Below, piece by piece: positions 27,249-36,623 of a stretch of DNA of 64,000 bases. Position numbers and translations under genes: made by a program. The notes under the pieces were generated by a model. It was not told where the DNA came from, ran no database searches, and was given only the letters and a program-made list of their open reading frames with translations. Numbering within the stretch: the stretch's first letter is position 1; every line of letters begins with the position of its first letter. Origin of the DNA: CBDDGJ01 sp965199285 (lineage in GTDB: Bacteria; Pseudomonadota; Alphaproteobacteria; RS24); NCBI GenBank assembly GCA_965199285.1, contig OZ240687.1, forward strand, positions 1,240,001 to 1,304,000, given 5' to 3'.

Positions 27249-28616
27249 CTAGCGTTTAATCGCGCGGCGCAGCGCTTGCGCCCCAAAATCGCTATCCTTA
27301 ATCGGCGCATCATCCCCCCATTTATAAGGACCAAATTCGCCCTTATAATGATCGACATTATAATGCGTGACGGTAAAATCATACATCACATCAAAATCTT
27401 GCACACAGGCAGGAATATCATATAGGTTTTTGATAAACCCTTCTTGGCCGCGAAACAATTTTCCTTCAGTATCATATAAATCAGCATAAGCGATAATCCA
27501 GCTATCTTCATCAATATAAAAGACGCGTCTGGAAATCGGGTGGGCATCATATTTTGGCTTGATGATGCCTTCCACCACCCATACACGATGCAGCTCATAG
27601 CGGATCATATCCTGATTAAGATGGTTAATGGTGAGCAGATTATCTATATCGCTCTTTTCATCAGAGGCTTGATAGACATTATACGGGATATAGACTTCTT
27701 TTTTGCCTTTAAGCGCCCACTCATAACGATCATGCGCGCCGCTAAAAATAAACATATTATCCGAATAGCGGATGCCGAAACTGGTTCCGAGCGGCGCATC
27801 ATAAGTAACAGATGAAGGGGTTGCTCGCACCACCCGTCTCTGGTCTGGCATAAACATAAAGCCAGAGCGCGGCGCTTCAATCTGATTAATAAAATTGGTC
27901 ATTGAAAAGCCTGCACCAGCAAAATCATTCGGCGCCGTCCAAATCCCCCGCCAGGTAAATTGGGCATTATTAATCACCTCATCACCCACCGCATCGGGGT
28001 CGTGATATTTACCGGCGATAAGGTCTTGGCGCACCACATGCGTGAAATGACCATTTTGATATTTCGAGCCACCAGAAATAGAGCCAGCCATTTTCGCGGG
28101 GCGATAAGATAATCTATGATTCCACAATACCTCTTCCGCTGTTTTGGGAAAAGGGAATGGGCTTACCATATTGGCGCCACTTATGCCTTGCGTATCATTA
28201 ATCATTTTGGCGTTTTGGGCATTTTTGCTAAATTCTTCATAACCGCGCTTGGGCAAGGCACAAGAACGGCGGGTGGGATAGACATGGATTTTATAAGTCT
28301 CCGGAAACCGTGCAAAAAGCTCTTTACTAAAGCTAGGCAGCTTGTCGCCATAATCTGATACATTCGCCGCCGTGATGGTGAAAAGCGGTTTGTCTTCAGA
28401 AAAAGGGTCGCGATAATGTTCGCCACGCTGATAGCCTTCTGGGGCGGCAGTAAGCCCGCCCGTCCAAGCCGGAATTGTGCCGGCCGCATTGCCGGCACGC
28501 TCGGCCCCCATAGGGGTAAATTCAGGCGCAAACTGGTCTTGCGCGCTCGCCAAACCCATCCCTGTTGCTAATACAAAAAAACAAGCCGCGAGCTTTACGA
28601 TTAGTTTATGTTTCAT
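27249..28616 (-). CDS. DUF1329 outer-membrane-associated protein
   Basis: Signal peptide MKHKLIVKLAACFFVLATG and mature start FAPEFTPMGAERAGNAAGT are typical of DUF1329 (LolB-like fold) proteins, often paired with DUF1302. No DUF1302 gene is in the window. GGAGGGAG just before the ATG at 28616 supports that start over the upstream one at 28643. Ends three bases from the MFS stop (convergent). Function unknown; such proteins are linked to export of hydrophobic compounds. Confidence 0.83.
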   Translation of the reverse strand: MKHKLIVKLAACFFVLATGMGLASAQDQFAPEFTPMGAERAGNAAGTIPAWTGGLTAAPEGYQRGEHYRDPFSEDKPLFTITAANVSDYGDKLPSFSKELFARFPETYKIHVYPTRRSCALPKRGYEEFSKNAQNAKMINDTQGISGANMVSPFPFPKTAEEVLWNHRLSYRPAKMAGSISGGSKYQNGHFTHVVRQDLIAGKYHDPDAVGDEVINNAQFTWRGIWTAPNDFAGAGFSMTNFINQIEAPRSGFMFMPDQRRVVRATPSSVTYDAPLGTSFGIRYSDNMFIFSGAHDRYEWALKGKKEVYIPYNVYQASDEKSDIDNLLTINHLNQDMIRYELHRVWVVEGIIKPKYDAHPISRRVFYIDEDSWIIAYADLYDTEGKLFRGQEGFIKNLYDIPACVQDFDVMYDFTVTHYNVDHYKGEFGPYKWGDDAPIKDSDFGAQALRRAIKR

Positions 28617-28810
28617 TTTATCTCCCTCCAAGCCATTAACCATAGCCAGTCTCGCCTTATGTTTTACCCAATCAAAAACAAGAACGCAAGCTTCCCAAAA
28701 TATAGATGAAAATATAGGTGCAAATATAGATAATCTCTCTGCTAATCATATTTGCCTTTTACGCTCATTATGTGTAAAAAGTAGCCATTATAATTATTTT
28801 GAGGGACATT

Positions 28811-30967
28811 ATGACAAATTATACCGAAATTGCCGGATTAAAAATTGATAAAAAGATCGCTGATTTTGTCGCGCAAGAGGCCGTTCATGGCACTGATATA
28901 AGCGCCGAAGATTTCTGGCAAAGCATGGCGGATATTTTTGCCGATTTTGGTTCCCGCAATAAGGCTTTGCTTGCAAAGCGCGAAGACTTGCAGCGACAAA
29001 TTGATGACTGGCATAAGGCTCATAAATCTTCACCGCATGATGCCGCCGCCTATAAAGCGTTTTTGCAAGAGATTGGTTATTTAGTGCCAGAAGGCGATGA
29101 TTTTACGATTGAAACCGAAAATACCGACCCGGAGATTTCCACCATTTCTGGCCCGCAGCTTGTGGTACCGGTGAAAAATGCCCGCTTTGCGGTAAATGCT
29201 GCCAATGCGCGCTGGGGTAGTCTTTATGATGCGTTTTACGGCACGGATGCGATTGCGCAAGAGGGGGAATTTGCACCAGAAGGTAATTATAGCCCTGTTC
29301 GTGGTGGCGAAGTCATTCGCCGCGCCAAAGCCTTTCTTGATGATGTTGTGCCCTTAGCAAATGGCAGCCATGCCGATGCGACGCAATATAGTATTGAAAA
29401 TGGCGCGCTTATGACCGATCAAGGCGGGCTTAAAACGCCTGCCCAATTTATTGGCTTTACCGGCAATGCAGATGCGCCAAGCGCGCTGCTTCTCAAAAAT
29501 AATGGCTTGCATATTGATATTATCATCGACCGCGACCACAATATTGGCAAGGATGACCCGGCCGGTATTGCCGATATTATTCTCGAAAGCGCCGTCACCA
29601 CAATTATGGATTGTGAAGATAGTGTCGCGGCGGTGGATGGTGAAGATAAGACCGAATGTTATCAAAACCTGCTCGGACTTCTAAAACGCGACCTCGATGT
29701 CAGCATGGAAAAAGGCGGTAAACAAATGCTCCGCCGCCTTAATGATAATCGTTATTATACCGGCGCCGATGGCACGCCCATAAGCCTGCCCGGCCTGTCG
29801 TGCATATTGATTAGAAATGTCGGGCATTTAATGACCAATCCGGCGATTTTGAATGATGCTGGGGAGGAAATTCCGGAAGGGATTATGGATGCGGTGATGA
29901 CGGGTCTGCTCGCCAAGCATGATTTTAACAAAACCGATGCGGCGCTTAAAAATAGCCCCGCCGGTTCTGTTTATATTGTGAAACCGAAAATGCACGGGCC
30001 GGAAGAAGTGGATTTTGCCAATGCGCTATTTGCCGCGGTGGAGGAAAAACTCAACCTGCCGCCGCTTTGCATGAAAATGGGGATTATGGATGAAGAGCGC
30101 CGCACCACGGTTAATCTGAAAGAATGTATTCGCGCCGCAAAACAAAGGGTGATTTTCATCAATACCGGCTTTCTTGACCGCACTGGTGATGAAATGCATA
30201 CCTCAATGGAAATGGGGCCGATGATTAGAAAAGCCGACATGAAAAGCTCTGACTGGCTATTGACTTATGAAGATTGGAATGTCGGTATTGGGCTGGCATG
30301 CGGCTTTCAGGGGCGCGCGCAAATTGGCAAAGGCATGTGGGCAATGCCAGACCTTATGGCGGCGATGATTGAGCAGAAAATTGGTCAACCCAAAGCCGGC
30401 GCAGATTGCGCCTGGGCGCCCTCTCCCACCGCCGCAACCTTGCATGCCATTCACTATCATTATGTTAATGTTGATGCGGTGCAAAACCAGCTTAAAAATA
30501 GACCCCGCGCCAGCCTTGATAAAATTCTGGCAATGCCGGTGGAAACCCACCCGCAATGGTCGCCCGAAGATATTCAGCAAGAGCTCGATAATAATGCGCA
30601 AGGTATTCTTGGCTATGTGGTGCGCTGGATTGACCAAGGGGTTGGCTGTTCAAAAGTGCCCGATATTCATAATGTCGGCTTGATGGAAGACCGCGCCACA
30701 TTGCGTATCTCCAGCCAGCATATTGCCAATTGGTTGCATCATGGCATTTGTGATGAGGCACAAGTGATGGAAACCCTAAAGCGGATGGCGGTGATTGTCG
30801 ATCAGCAAAATGCCGGCGATCCATCCTATCAACCAATGGCACCTGCCTATGATGGGATTGCCTTTCAAGCGGCATGTGATTTGGTGTTTAAGGGGCGCGT
30901 TCAGCCAAGCGGTTATACCGAACCTTTACTGCACCAAAAGCGGCTAGAATATAAACAGGCACAATAA
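28811..30967 (+). CDS. glcB: malate synthase G
   Basis: Condenses glyoxylate and acetyl-CoA to malate (glyoxylate shunt). Motifs: VVPVKNARFAVNAANARWGS, TTIMDCEDSVAAVDGEDK, IVKPKMHGPEEV and LKECIRAAKQRVIFINTGFLDRTGDE. 718 residues, normal for isoform G. The ATG at 28811 with GAGGGA upstream is preferred over a TTG at 28799. A thioesterase gene follows nine bases later. Isocitrate lyase is not in the window. Confidence 0.95.
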   Translation: MTNYTEIAGLKIDKKIADFVAQEAVHGTDISAEDFWQSMADIFADFGSRNKALLAKREDLQRQIDDWHKAHKSSPHDAAAYKAFLQEIGYLVPEGDDFTIETENTDPEISTISGPQLVVPVKNARFAVNAANARWGSLYDAFYGTDAIAQEGEFAPEGNYSPVRGGEVIRRAKAFLDDVVPLANGSHADATQYSIENGALMTDQGGLKTPAQFIGFTGNADAPSALLLKNNGLHIDIIIDRDHNIGKDDPAGIADIILESAVTTIMDCEDSVAAVDGEDKTECYQNLLGLLKRDLDVSMEKGGKQMLRRLNDNRYYTGADGTPISLPGLSCILIRNVGHLMTNPAILNDAGEEIPEGIMDAVMTGLLAKHDFNKTDAALKNSPAGSVYIVKPKMHGPEEVDFANALFAAVEEKLNLPPLCMKMGIMDEERRTTVNLKECIRAAKQRVIFINTGFLDRTGDEMHTSMEMGPMIRKADMKSSDWLLTYEDWNVGIGLACGFQGRAQIGKGMWAMPDLMAAMIEQKIGQPKAGADCAWAPSPTAATLHAIHYHYVNVDAVQNQLKNRPRASLDKILAMPVETHPQWSPEDIQQELDNNAQGILGYVVRWIDQGVGCSKVPDIHNVGLMEDRATLRISSQHIANWLHHGICDEAQVMETLKRMAVIVDQQNAGDPSYQPMAPAYDGIAFQAACDLVFKGRVQPSGYTEPLLHQKRLEYKQAQ

Positions 30968-30975
30968 ATAAATAT

Positions 30976-31791
30976 ATGGCGACAAACCTTTTCAACCTCA
31001 CCGCAACCCATAATAAAAACCGTTGGTTTTTACCAGTGGAACCGCATTTATGCGTTGGCCCGCCGCAGATTAAGTTTTTATTTGGCGGGGTCGGGCTAGC
31101 GTCAGCGATTGCGGCGATGGAGCAAACAACCGAACGGCCGGTTATATGGGCAACCGCGCAATATTTATCTTATGCGCAACCCGATGAGATTATGGATTTG
31201 GATGTTGTCGTGCCAATGCATGGGAATTTTGTAACCCAAGCGCGGGTTATTGGGCATATTGATGCGCGCGAAATTTTAACCGTCAATGCGGCTTTGGGCG
31301 CGCGCGAGGGAACGCTCACCCAACAATGGCAAGATATGCCGGTCGTGCCTGACCCGATGGATTGCCCGGAGGTTGAAGATATAATCCGCGAAAAACCAAG
31401 CCTGCATGATCATGTGGAACGGCGGGTTGTGAAAGGACGGTTTGGGGAAGCGCGCACGCTTACCGGTGGCGCGCCAAGCGATGGGCAGGTGATGTTTTGG
31501 GCGCGGATGCGCGATGGGGTGCCGATTAATTCTGCGGCACTCGCGATTATTGCCGATTTTGTCCCATCCGCGATTGGCGATGCGTTAAGCCGTCATGCAG
31601 GCGCAAACTCACTTGATAATACGCTGCGTATTCGGCGGCTGGTGCAAACCGAATGGGTGTTATGCGATGTCCGTATTCATGGTATTCATAGCGGCTTTAT
31701 GCATGGGGCAATGCACCTTTATTCGGAATGTGGAGAGCTGATGGCGACCGCCTCACAAAGCGGCATTCTCCGCTTTCATGATGAAGGTTAG
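30976..31791 (+). CDS. acyl-CoA thioesterase family protein
   Basis: Double-hotdog thioesterase-like protein (271 residues) with FLFGGVGLASAIAAMEQT at the N-terminal hotdog and FVPSAIGDALSRHAGANSLDNTLRI near the second. The aspartate/threonine positions of TesB-like enzymes seem plausible but were not checked by structure. Probably in the same transcription unit as glcB. Convergent with the following membrane-protein genes. Confidence 0.72.
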   Translation: MATNLFNLTATHNKNRWFLPVEPHLCVGPPQIKFLFGGVGLASAIAAMEQTTERPVIWATAQYLSYAQPDEIMDLDVVVPMHGNFVTQARVIGHIDAREILTVNAALGAREGTLTQQWQDMPVVPDPMDCPEVEDIIREKPSLHDHVERRVVKGRFGEARTLTGGAPSDGQVMFWARMRDGVPINSAALAIIADFVPSAIGDALSRHAGANSLDNTLRIRRLVQTEWVLCDVRIHGIHSGFMHGAMHLYSECGELMATASQSGILRFHDEG

Positions 31792-31805
31792 CCCCTTTTA
31801 TTCCC

Positions 31806-32297
31806 CTATATATCATTCCGTTTTTCGACCAGATAATAAAACGGAACAAAAAGACAAAGCATAAATAATGTATGACTTAGAGGGATGATTATATAATCAT
31901 TGGAAAATGAACCACTGCCGTTTAAGCGCTGATATATATATACGCTGGTAAAACCCGCAAAAAGTATAAAATAAATGGGTCTGCGGAAACGTGCCGCAAC
32001 AAACATAAAAACCAATATCAGTGCCGCGCTAAAAAATACCCCATAATGTGTCCAGATTATATAATGGAATAGCCAATAGAGAAGAATACCTGCCTTTAAT
32101 TTTACAAGTTCAGTTGGGGGAAATATCTCATATAACAGTAGTCCATAAAATGGTAATAGAGATATAAGATAGGAATAGATAAAATATTTCAGTATATTTT
32201 TGATATTCTTTCGCCAGCCGATAAAGCTCAGGGCAGCGACCATGGCTAAAGCAACATATGTATAAATACCAGGATCAATACGAAAACCTACGATCAT
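31806..32297 (-). CDS. four-helix membrane protein, duplicate copy A
   Basis: 163 residues, four or five hydrophobic segments (LALAMVAALSFIGW-like start, KYFIYSYLISLLPF, VFFSAALILVFMFVAARF, IYFILFAGFTSVYIYQRL, TLFMLCLFVPFYYL), no family recognised. GAGGGA upstream of its ATG. Copy A differs from copy B mainly in residues 5-80, while residues about 85-163 are almost identical. It lies downstream of a broken secreted-like gene, so an immunity-like role is possible but unproven. Confidence 0.72.
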   Translation of the reverse strand: MIVGFRIDPGIYTYVALAMVAALSFIGWRKNIKNILKYFIYSYLISLLPFYGLLLYEIFPPTELVKLKAGILLYWLFHYIIWTHYGVFFSAALILVFMFVAARFRRPIYFILFAGFTSVYIYQRLNGSGSFSNDYIIIPLSHTLFMLCLFVPFYYLVEKRNDI

Positions 32298-32344
32298 TTT
32301 TCCCTCTCCCCCCTATCCTTTTATATGGTAAAGCCGACATTCCC

Positions 32345-32836
32345 CTATATATCATTCCGTTTTTCGATCAGATAATAAAACGGAATAAAAAGACAAAGCA
32401 TAAATAATGTATGACTTAAAGGGATGATTATATAATCATTGGAAAATGAACCACTGCCGTTTAAGCGCTGATATATATATACGCTGGTAAAACCCGCAAA
32501 AAGTATAAAATAAATGGGTCTGCGGAAACGTGCCGCAACAAACATAAAAACCAATATCAGTGCCGCGCTAAAAAATACCCCATAATGTATCCAAATTGAA
32601 TAATGCAAAACCGCATAGATAAAAGCACCTACCCCTAATTTTGCAAGTTCAGTTGGGGGAAATATCTCATATAACAGTAGTATGCAAAATGGTAATAGGG
32701 ACATAAGATAGGAATAGATAAAATATTTCAGTATATTTTTGATACTCCTTCGCCAGCCGATAAAGCTCAGGGCAGCGACCATGGCTAAAGCAACATATAA
32801 ATGAATGTCCGGGTCAATACGAATGCCTACGATCAT
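32345..32836 (-). CDS. four-helix membrane protein, duplicate copy B
   Basis: Paralogue of the downstream copy A with the same length and C-terminal half. It keeps its own start and GAGGGAAAA-type ribosome site. Substitutions cluster between residues 5 and 80 (for example FYGLLLYE in A against FCILLLYE in B). The identical second half indicates recent duplication or gene conversion. The function is not recognised. Confidence 0.72.
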   Translation of the reverse strand: MIVGIRIDPDIHLYVALAMVAALSFIGWRRSIKNILKYFIYSYLMSLLPFCILLLYEIFPPTELAKLGVGAFIYAVLHYSIWIHYGVFFSAALILVFMFVAARFRRPIYFILFAGFTSVYIYQRLNGSGSFSNDYIIIPLSHTLFMLCLFIPFYYLIEKRNDI

Positions 32837-32854
32837 TTTTCCCTCCCCTATCTT

Positions 32855-33766
32855 TTATATGGTAAAGCCGGAGAGATAGCTTAGATCATCCAGATTAAGA
32901 TTAAAGTCAAAATTGAAATTAAAATCAAATATGGGGTCAGGCGCGGGTGGCGGCGGTGGTGGGGTATTCAGCAAATTATTCAATATATCTGGGGATAGCA
33001 TATCGTGATTATCACGATCCCGACTATAAATCATTTCATAAATTGTATCCTTAAGAATATTATCCGCAATTGGTTGCCAGACATCATCTGCAAACCACTC
33101 ATTAGCAAAATTAAATCCCCCATTCCCAATGCCGCGCACCACCAGCACATAATTGCCATCATGTTCTTCAAGGCTTAGGGCTGCAATACCGGGGTTAAGC
33201 CAATGATCACCGGATGTAACATTTACAACCGTTTTGCTATCTTCATCCACCAAATGCGTGACGATGCCCAAATCAAAAAATCCGACACCCCAGAGATTGG
33301 CTTCTGCAACTGTGGTATCTCCGGTGAATTTAATTGCTTCGCTTTCTGCGGCGGGGGCAGGGGCATCGCGCAGGTTTTTCCATAAATAATCAAATGATAA
33401 TTCATCCTTGCCGCCCAATATATATGCTTCGGTATAGTCATGTCAACCTTCTCGATCTGCCCCTATATTAAAACCTTCCGGCAGTGAATCGGCAATCGGG
33501 TCAAACGATAACTTCTTTCCCGCAAGATCAAGCACGCGGCTTTCTTCATTATAATCCATTGGGGTGCGGTTAATCTTGCCGCTTCCTTCCTCAATTCTTT
33601 TAGCTTCTGCTGCATCCACACGCTGTATTGCTCGAACACCAGCCATTAAATCGGCAGTTGAGAAAGGAAATGGACCGATCGGCCCTATAAAGCTGCCGCT
33701 AAAAATAGACACGCTTCCCCAAGAAAAACTATAAGGTCGACCATAAACCGTAATTTCATCAAACAT
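32855..33766 (-). pseudogene. unidentified gene split by one in-frame TGA
   Basis: Two open parts share one frame: 33766-33446 (about 107 residues, ATG with AAGGGAGA) and 33442-32855 (196 codons including the stop), with a single TGA at 33443-33445 between DREG and HDYTEAYILGG. CGA to TGA would be a one-base change restoring a product of about 302 residues. The second part has TTG as its only early start. Features include a glycine-rich SFIGPIGPFPF segment, ALSLEEHDGNYVLVVRGIG, a run of six prolines, and an Asn/Asp/Phe-rich C-terminus. No family recognised; a secreted effector or type I-secreted protein is a guess. Confidence 0.62.
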
Positions 33767-33918
33767 AAAGTCTCCCTTCAATATATAAAATATTTTTTAA
33801 TATATCAAAAGTAGAGTTGTTTATATATCCTGCGATGTCAAGCAAATAGTTAGGTGTTATATGCTTTGTTCACATGACGATCTCATAGCGGTTCACCATA
33901 TATAGAGATAGCTTATAT

Positions 33919-34371
33919 TTATGCTTTTGCAGATGACTTTTCCCGCAGCCAGATATAGACAAAGCCGGACAAGCCCCCTACCAAAGATAATGACAATATG
34001 CCGCCAAATGTGCGGGTGGCGGCAATCCCGCTTAATTGGAAAACAGCTTCCATAATCATAATCGCCGCCATCACAGCGATAAAACCAGCGCTGGTATAAA
34101 CCGTGCGCGGCAAAGAGATAAGATAATGCGTCACCAGAAACGCCACGATAAATGCGGCCAAAATGGCAAGTCCAAAAATAATCCCAAATAAAGGCGCCAT
34201 GCCGATAATATCATGACCAATAGTTTGCAAGCGTACATCAAGCGGCAGCACCACCCCTAGCAGTGAAAGCTCGTTTAAGACAAACAGGCTACAAATACTC
34301 GTGCCGATAATAACCATTATAAGCCAGGCAAGAACAAAAGAGCTCAATCGCATCATACCATTTGTGAACAT
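33919..34371 (-). CDS. small four-helix membrane protein
   Basis: 150 residues with four hydrophobic segments (FVLAWLIMVIIGTSICSLFV, MAPLFGIIFGLAILAAFIVAF, AGFIAVMAAIMIMEAVFQL, GGILSLSLVGGLSGFVYIWL) and a basic C-terminal tail. GGGAG lies upstream of the ATG. Not recognised. It sits between the interrupted gene and the sugar dehydrogenase on the opposite strand. Confidence 0.68.
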   Translation of the reverse strand: MFTNGMMRLSSFVLAWLIMVIIGTSICSLFVLNELSLLGVVLPLDVRLQTIGHDIIGMAPLFGIIFGLAILAAFIVAFLVTHYLISLPRTVYTSAGFIAVMAAIMIMEAVFQLSGIAATRTFGGILSLSLVGGLSGFVYIWLREKSSAKA

Positions 34372-34452
34372 GCTTAACTCCCAAATAAAGGTTTATTTTG
34401 AATGATTTTCATCTATTATGCAAAGAAAATTTAGCAAATATAGAGGAATATG

Positions 34453-35544
34453 ATGCGGCAATTCTTTTTTATCTTTTTTCTTGTGCTACCTTTTTCGGTA
34501 TTCGCGCAATCAGAGTCTTATCAAATTGATACAATCGTAGACGGGCTGGATGAACCTTGGGGGCTCGCTTTTTTGCCAGATGGCAATTATCTGATTACCG
34601 AGCGCACCGGCAATTTACGGCTTGTCAAAGATGCTGAGCTTGTTGCCGAGCCGGTCGCGGGCGTGCCGCCCATTTATTATGCCGGTCAAGGCGGCTTGAT
34701 GGATATTGTGCTACATCCTGATTATGCAAAAAATCAGATGGTTTATTTATCGCTAGCGGTTGGTACGCCGCAAAGCAATGCGCTTAGGATTATTCGCGGC
34801 ACATTTGATGGCAGAAGCCTACAAAATGTTGAAACCATTTTCGAAGCCGCCCCTTTTAAGGATACACCGGTTCACTATGGTGGCCGGATGACCTTCTTAC
34901 CAGATCAAAGCCTATTGGTCACGGTGGGGGATGGGTTTGATTATCGCGAGCAAGCGCAAAATCTTGGTAATCATTTCGGCACCATCATACGGGTGATGGA
35001 TGATGGCCATATTCCTGCCGATAATCCATTTTCTGATAATGATACTGTCCAGCCAGAAATATGGAGTTATGGCCACCGCAATGCGCAAAGCATTATTTAT
35101 GATCCGGCAAGCAAGCAGGTATTTATGACCGAACATGGTCCACAAGGCGGTGATGAGTTGAACCTTATCGAAGCGGGCGGAAATTATGGCTGGCCCATCG
35201 CAACTTATGGGCTGGATTATAGTGGCGCGAAAATCAGCCCCTATACGGAATATGAAGGCACGATTTCGCCGCTTACCTATTGGGTTCCCTCAATCGCGCC
35301 TTCCGGCATGATTATGTATGATGGCGATGCGTTCCCGCAATGGCAAGGGGATATTCTGATGACGAGTCTGGTTTTTAATCGGGTTGAACGGGTTGATATG
35401 GAAGGCGCAATAGCAGGTGCGAAAGAGCCATTATTTACAGAAATTGAGGATCGCTTGCGCGATATTCGGCAAGGCGCAGATGGGTTGATTTACCTGCTGG
35501 CGGAAGGCGAAAGCGGGCGCTTATTGCGGGTATCACCAAAATAA
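34453..35544 (+). CDS. PQQ-dependent sugar (aldose) dehydrogenase
   Basis: Soluble periplasmic beta-propeller quinoprotein of the GDH-B/YliI type. Signal peptide (MRQFFFIFFLVLPFSVFA), then VDGLDEPWGLAFLPDGNYLITER, and blades with VHYGGRMTFLPD, YGHRNAQSIIYDP and MTEHGPQGGDELNLIEAGGNYGWP, the last being the classic PQQ/calcium region. Two adjacent ATGs exist; 34453 has the better spacing from AGAGGA. The window contains no PQQ biosynthesis gene. Confidence 0.87.
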   Translation: MRQFFFIFFLVLPFSVFAQSESYQIDTIVDGLDEPWGLAFLPDGNYLITERTGNLRLVKDAELVAEPVAGVPPIYYAGQGGLMDIVLHPDYAKNQMVYLSLAVGTPQSNALRIIRGTFDGRSLQNVETIFEAAPFKDTPVHYGGRMTFLPDQSLLVTVGDGFDYREQAQNLGNHFGTIIRVMDDGHIPADNPFSDNDTVQPEIWSYGHRNAQSIIYDPASKQVFMTEHGPQGGDELNLIEAGGNYGWPIATYGLDYSGAKISPYTEYEGTISPLTYWVPSIAPSGMIMYDGDAFPQWQGDILMTSLVFNRVERVDMEGAIAGAKEPLFTEIEDRLRDIRQGADGLIYLLAEGESGRLLRVSPK

Positions 35545-35611
35545 TAATCAAAGCTTGATTTTAAGGGCTAAACCCCGTATAAGCCCCCCTAATTAAATAT
35601 TGAGGTAAATT

Positions 35612-35791
35612 ATGGCTGTTCCAAAGCGAAAAACAACCCCATCGCGTCGTGGCATGCGCCGCGCCAGTGATGCCTTAGCAAATCCTAGCTATGTCGAGGA
35701 TAAAGATAGTGGCGAATTGCGCCGCCCACATCATATTGATTTGAAAAGCGGCATGTATCGGGGACGGCAGGTTTTACCGCCCCGCGATTAA
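35612..35791 (+). CDS. rpmF: 50S ribosomal protein L32
   Basis: 59 residues, missed by length filters: MAVPKRKTTPSRRGMRRASD, a VEDKDSGELRRPHHIDLKSG middle and MYRGRQVLPPRD end, which is the alphaproteobacterial form without zinc cysteines. GAGG precedes the ATG. The usual partner plsX is not downstream; pabC abuts on the other strand, ending one base after the rpmF stop. Confidence 0.96.
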   Translation: MAVPKRKTTPSRRGMRRASDALANPSYVEDKDSGELRRPHHIDLKSGMYRGRQVLPPRD

Positions 35792-36610
35792 TCAGGCTTT
35801 CGCCTTATCTAAAATATCTTGAAACGCTGCCAAATCTGGTGGCGTTTTTTTTAATTCCCGTCCATCCCGCAAAGTGAGTTTGGTGACCGGTACCAGCCCT
35901 TGCACACTATTGCTGGTGAAAATATGCTCTGCCTCTTCCAGCATAAGCGGGCTTATTGGCGTTTGCGCGACATAAGGTAATAGATTTTGCCGTATAATAC
36001 CAGCAAGGGCGGCTTCCGATAAGGGCGGGGTATGATAAGCCGCTTGATGAAAAACAAAAATATTGCACGCCGCGCCGCAAGCAATCTGCCCTTGTTCATT
36101 ACAGATAATCGCCTCATCCGCGCCTTGCTGTGCGGCTTGTTTGCGCGCCGCAATATTATCAATATAGGAAACCGTCTTATAGCGGCTGCTTGGATTTGTT
36201 GCGGGGCGGATAATATCACTATAAGCAAGGCTGAGCGCATGAGGTGGGGGTGGCGCGGGCGCGGCTTGGATAAGGCATTGTGGCTGGGGGGGTAGTTGAG
36301 ATTTTATAGCGGGGCTAAGACCACGCCCGCCAGCACCGCCCATAATTGTTATGCGGATAATCATCCGCGCTTCAGTAGATTGGGCGATTAAATCTTGCGC
36401 GGCGCGATAAAAATCTTGCGTGGTGAAATCTATCTGCAAATCGAAAAACTGCATCGCGGCTTGCAAACGCTCTATATGCGACTGCCAAAATTCGAGCCGC
36501 CCATCCACCGCCAATATGGTTTCAAACACCCCTTCGCCCAATAATAGCGCGCGCTCTTCAACCGAGATTTTTTCTGCTTCATGATGAACCGCGCCATTTA
36601 GCCAAAACAT
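35792..36610 (-). CDS. pabC: aminodeoxychorismate lyase/class IV aminotransferase
   Basis: PLP enzyme that releases 4-aminobenzoate from aminodeoxychorismate, closing the pab pathway. Class IV marks: LLGEGVFETILAVDG, SYIDNIAARKQAAQQGADEAI and GQIACGAACNIF, plus EEAEHIFTSNSVQGLVPV. An upstream ATG-like extension exists (to 36664), but it overlaps pabA by 41 bases; the ATG at 36610 with AGAGG gives about 272 residues. Immediately follows pabA and pabB, which supports the assignment over a branched-chain aminotransferase. Confidence 0.8.
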   Translation of the reverse strand: MFWLNGAVHHEAEKISVEERALLLGEGVFETILAVDGRLEFWQSHIERLQAAMQFFDLQIDFTTQDFYRAAQDLIAQSTEARMIIRITIMGGAGGRGLSPAIKSQLPPQPQCLIQAAPAPPPPHALSLAYSDIIRPATNPSSRYKTVSYIDNIAARKQAAQQGADEAIICNEQGQIACGAACNIFVFHQAAYHTPPLSEAALAGIIRQNLLPYVAQTPISPLMLEEAEHIFTSNSVQGLVPVTKLTLRDGRELKKTPPDLAAFQDILDKAKA

Positions 36611-36623
36611 ATTAGACCTCTTC

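Larger units (their letters stand above)
31800..32870. repeat. tandem duplication of about 535 bases
   Basis: Two copies, 31800-32336 and 32339-32870, run head to tail with an offset of 539. Each carries a 163-residue ORF and its upstream ggtaaagccg, which is also the 3' end of the gene before them (GFTI and stop). The halves encoding the C-terminal part are nearly identical in DNA; the N-terminal and middle parts differ at many places. Confidence 0.9.

Noticed and set aside
28617..28810. Possible riboswitch before malate synthase
   Set aside because: No conserved riboswitch landmarks were found in the 170 bases.
33443..33445. Selenocysteine or programmed readthrough at the TGA
   Set aside because: No selenocysteine machinery or known recoding element is visible, and the one-base CGA to TGA change is simpler. 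It was not tested.
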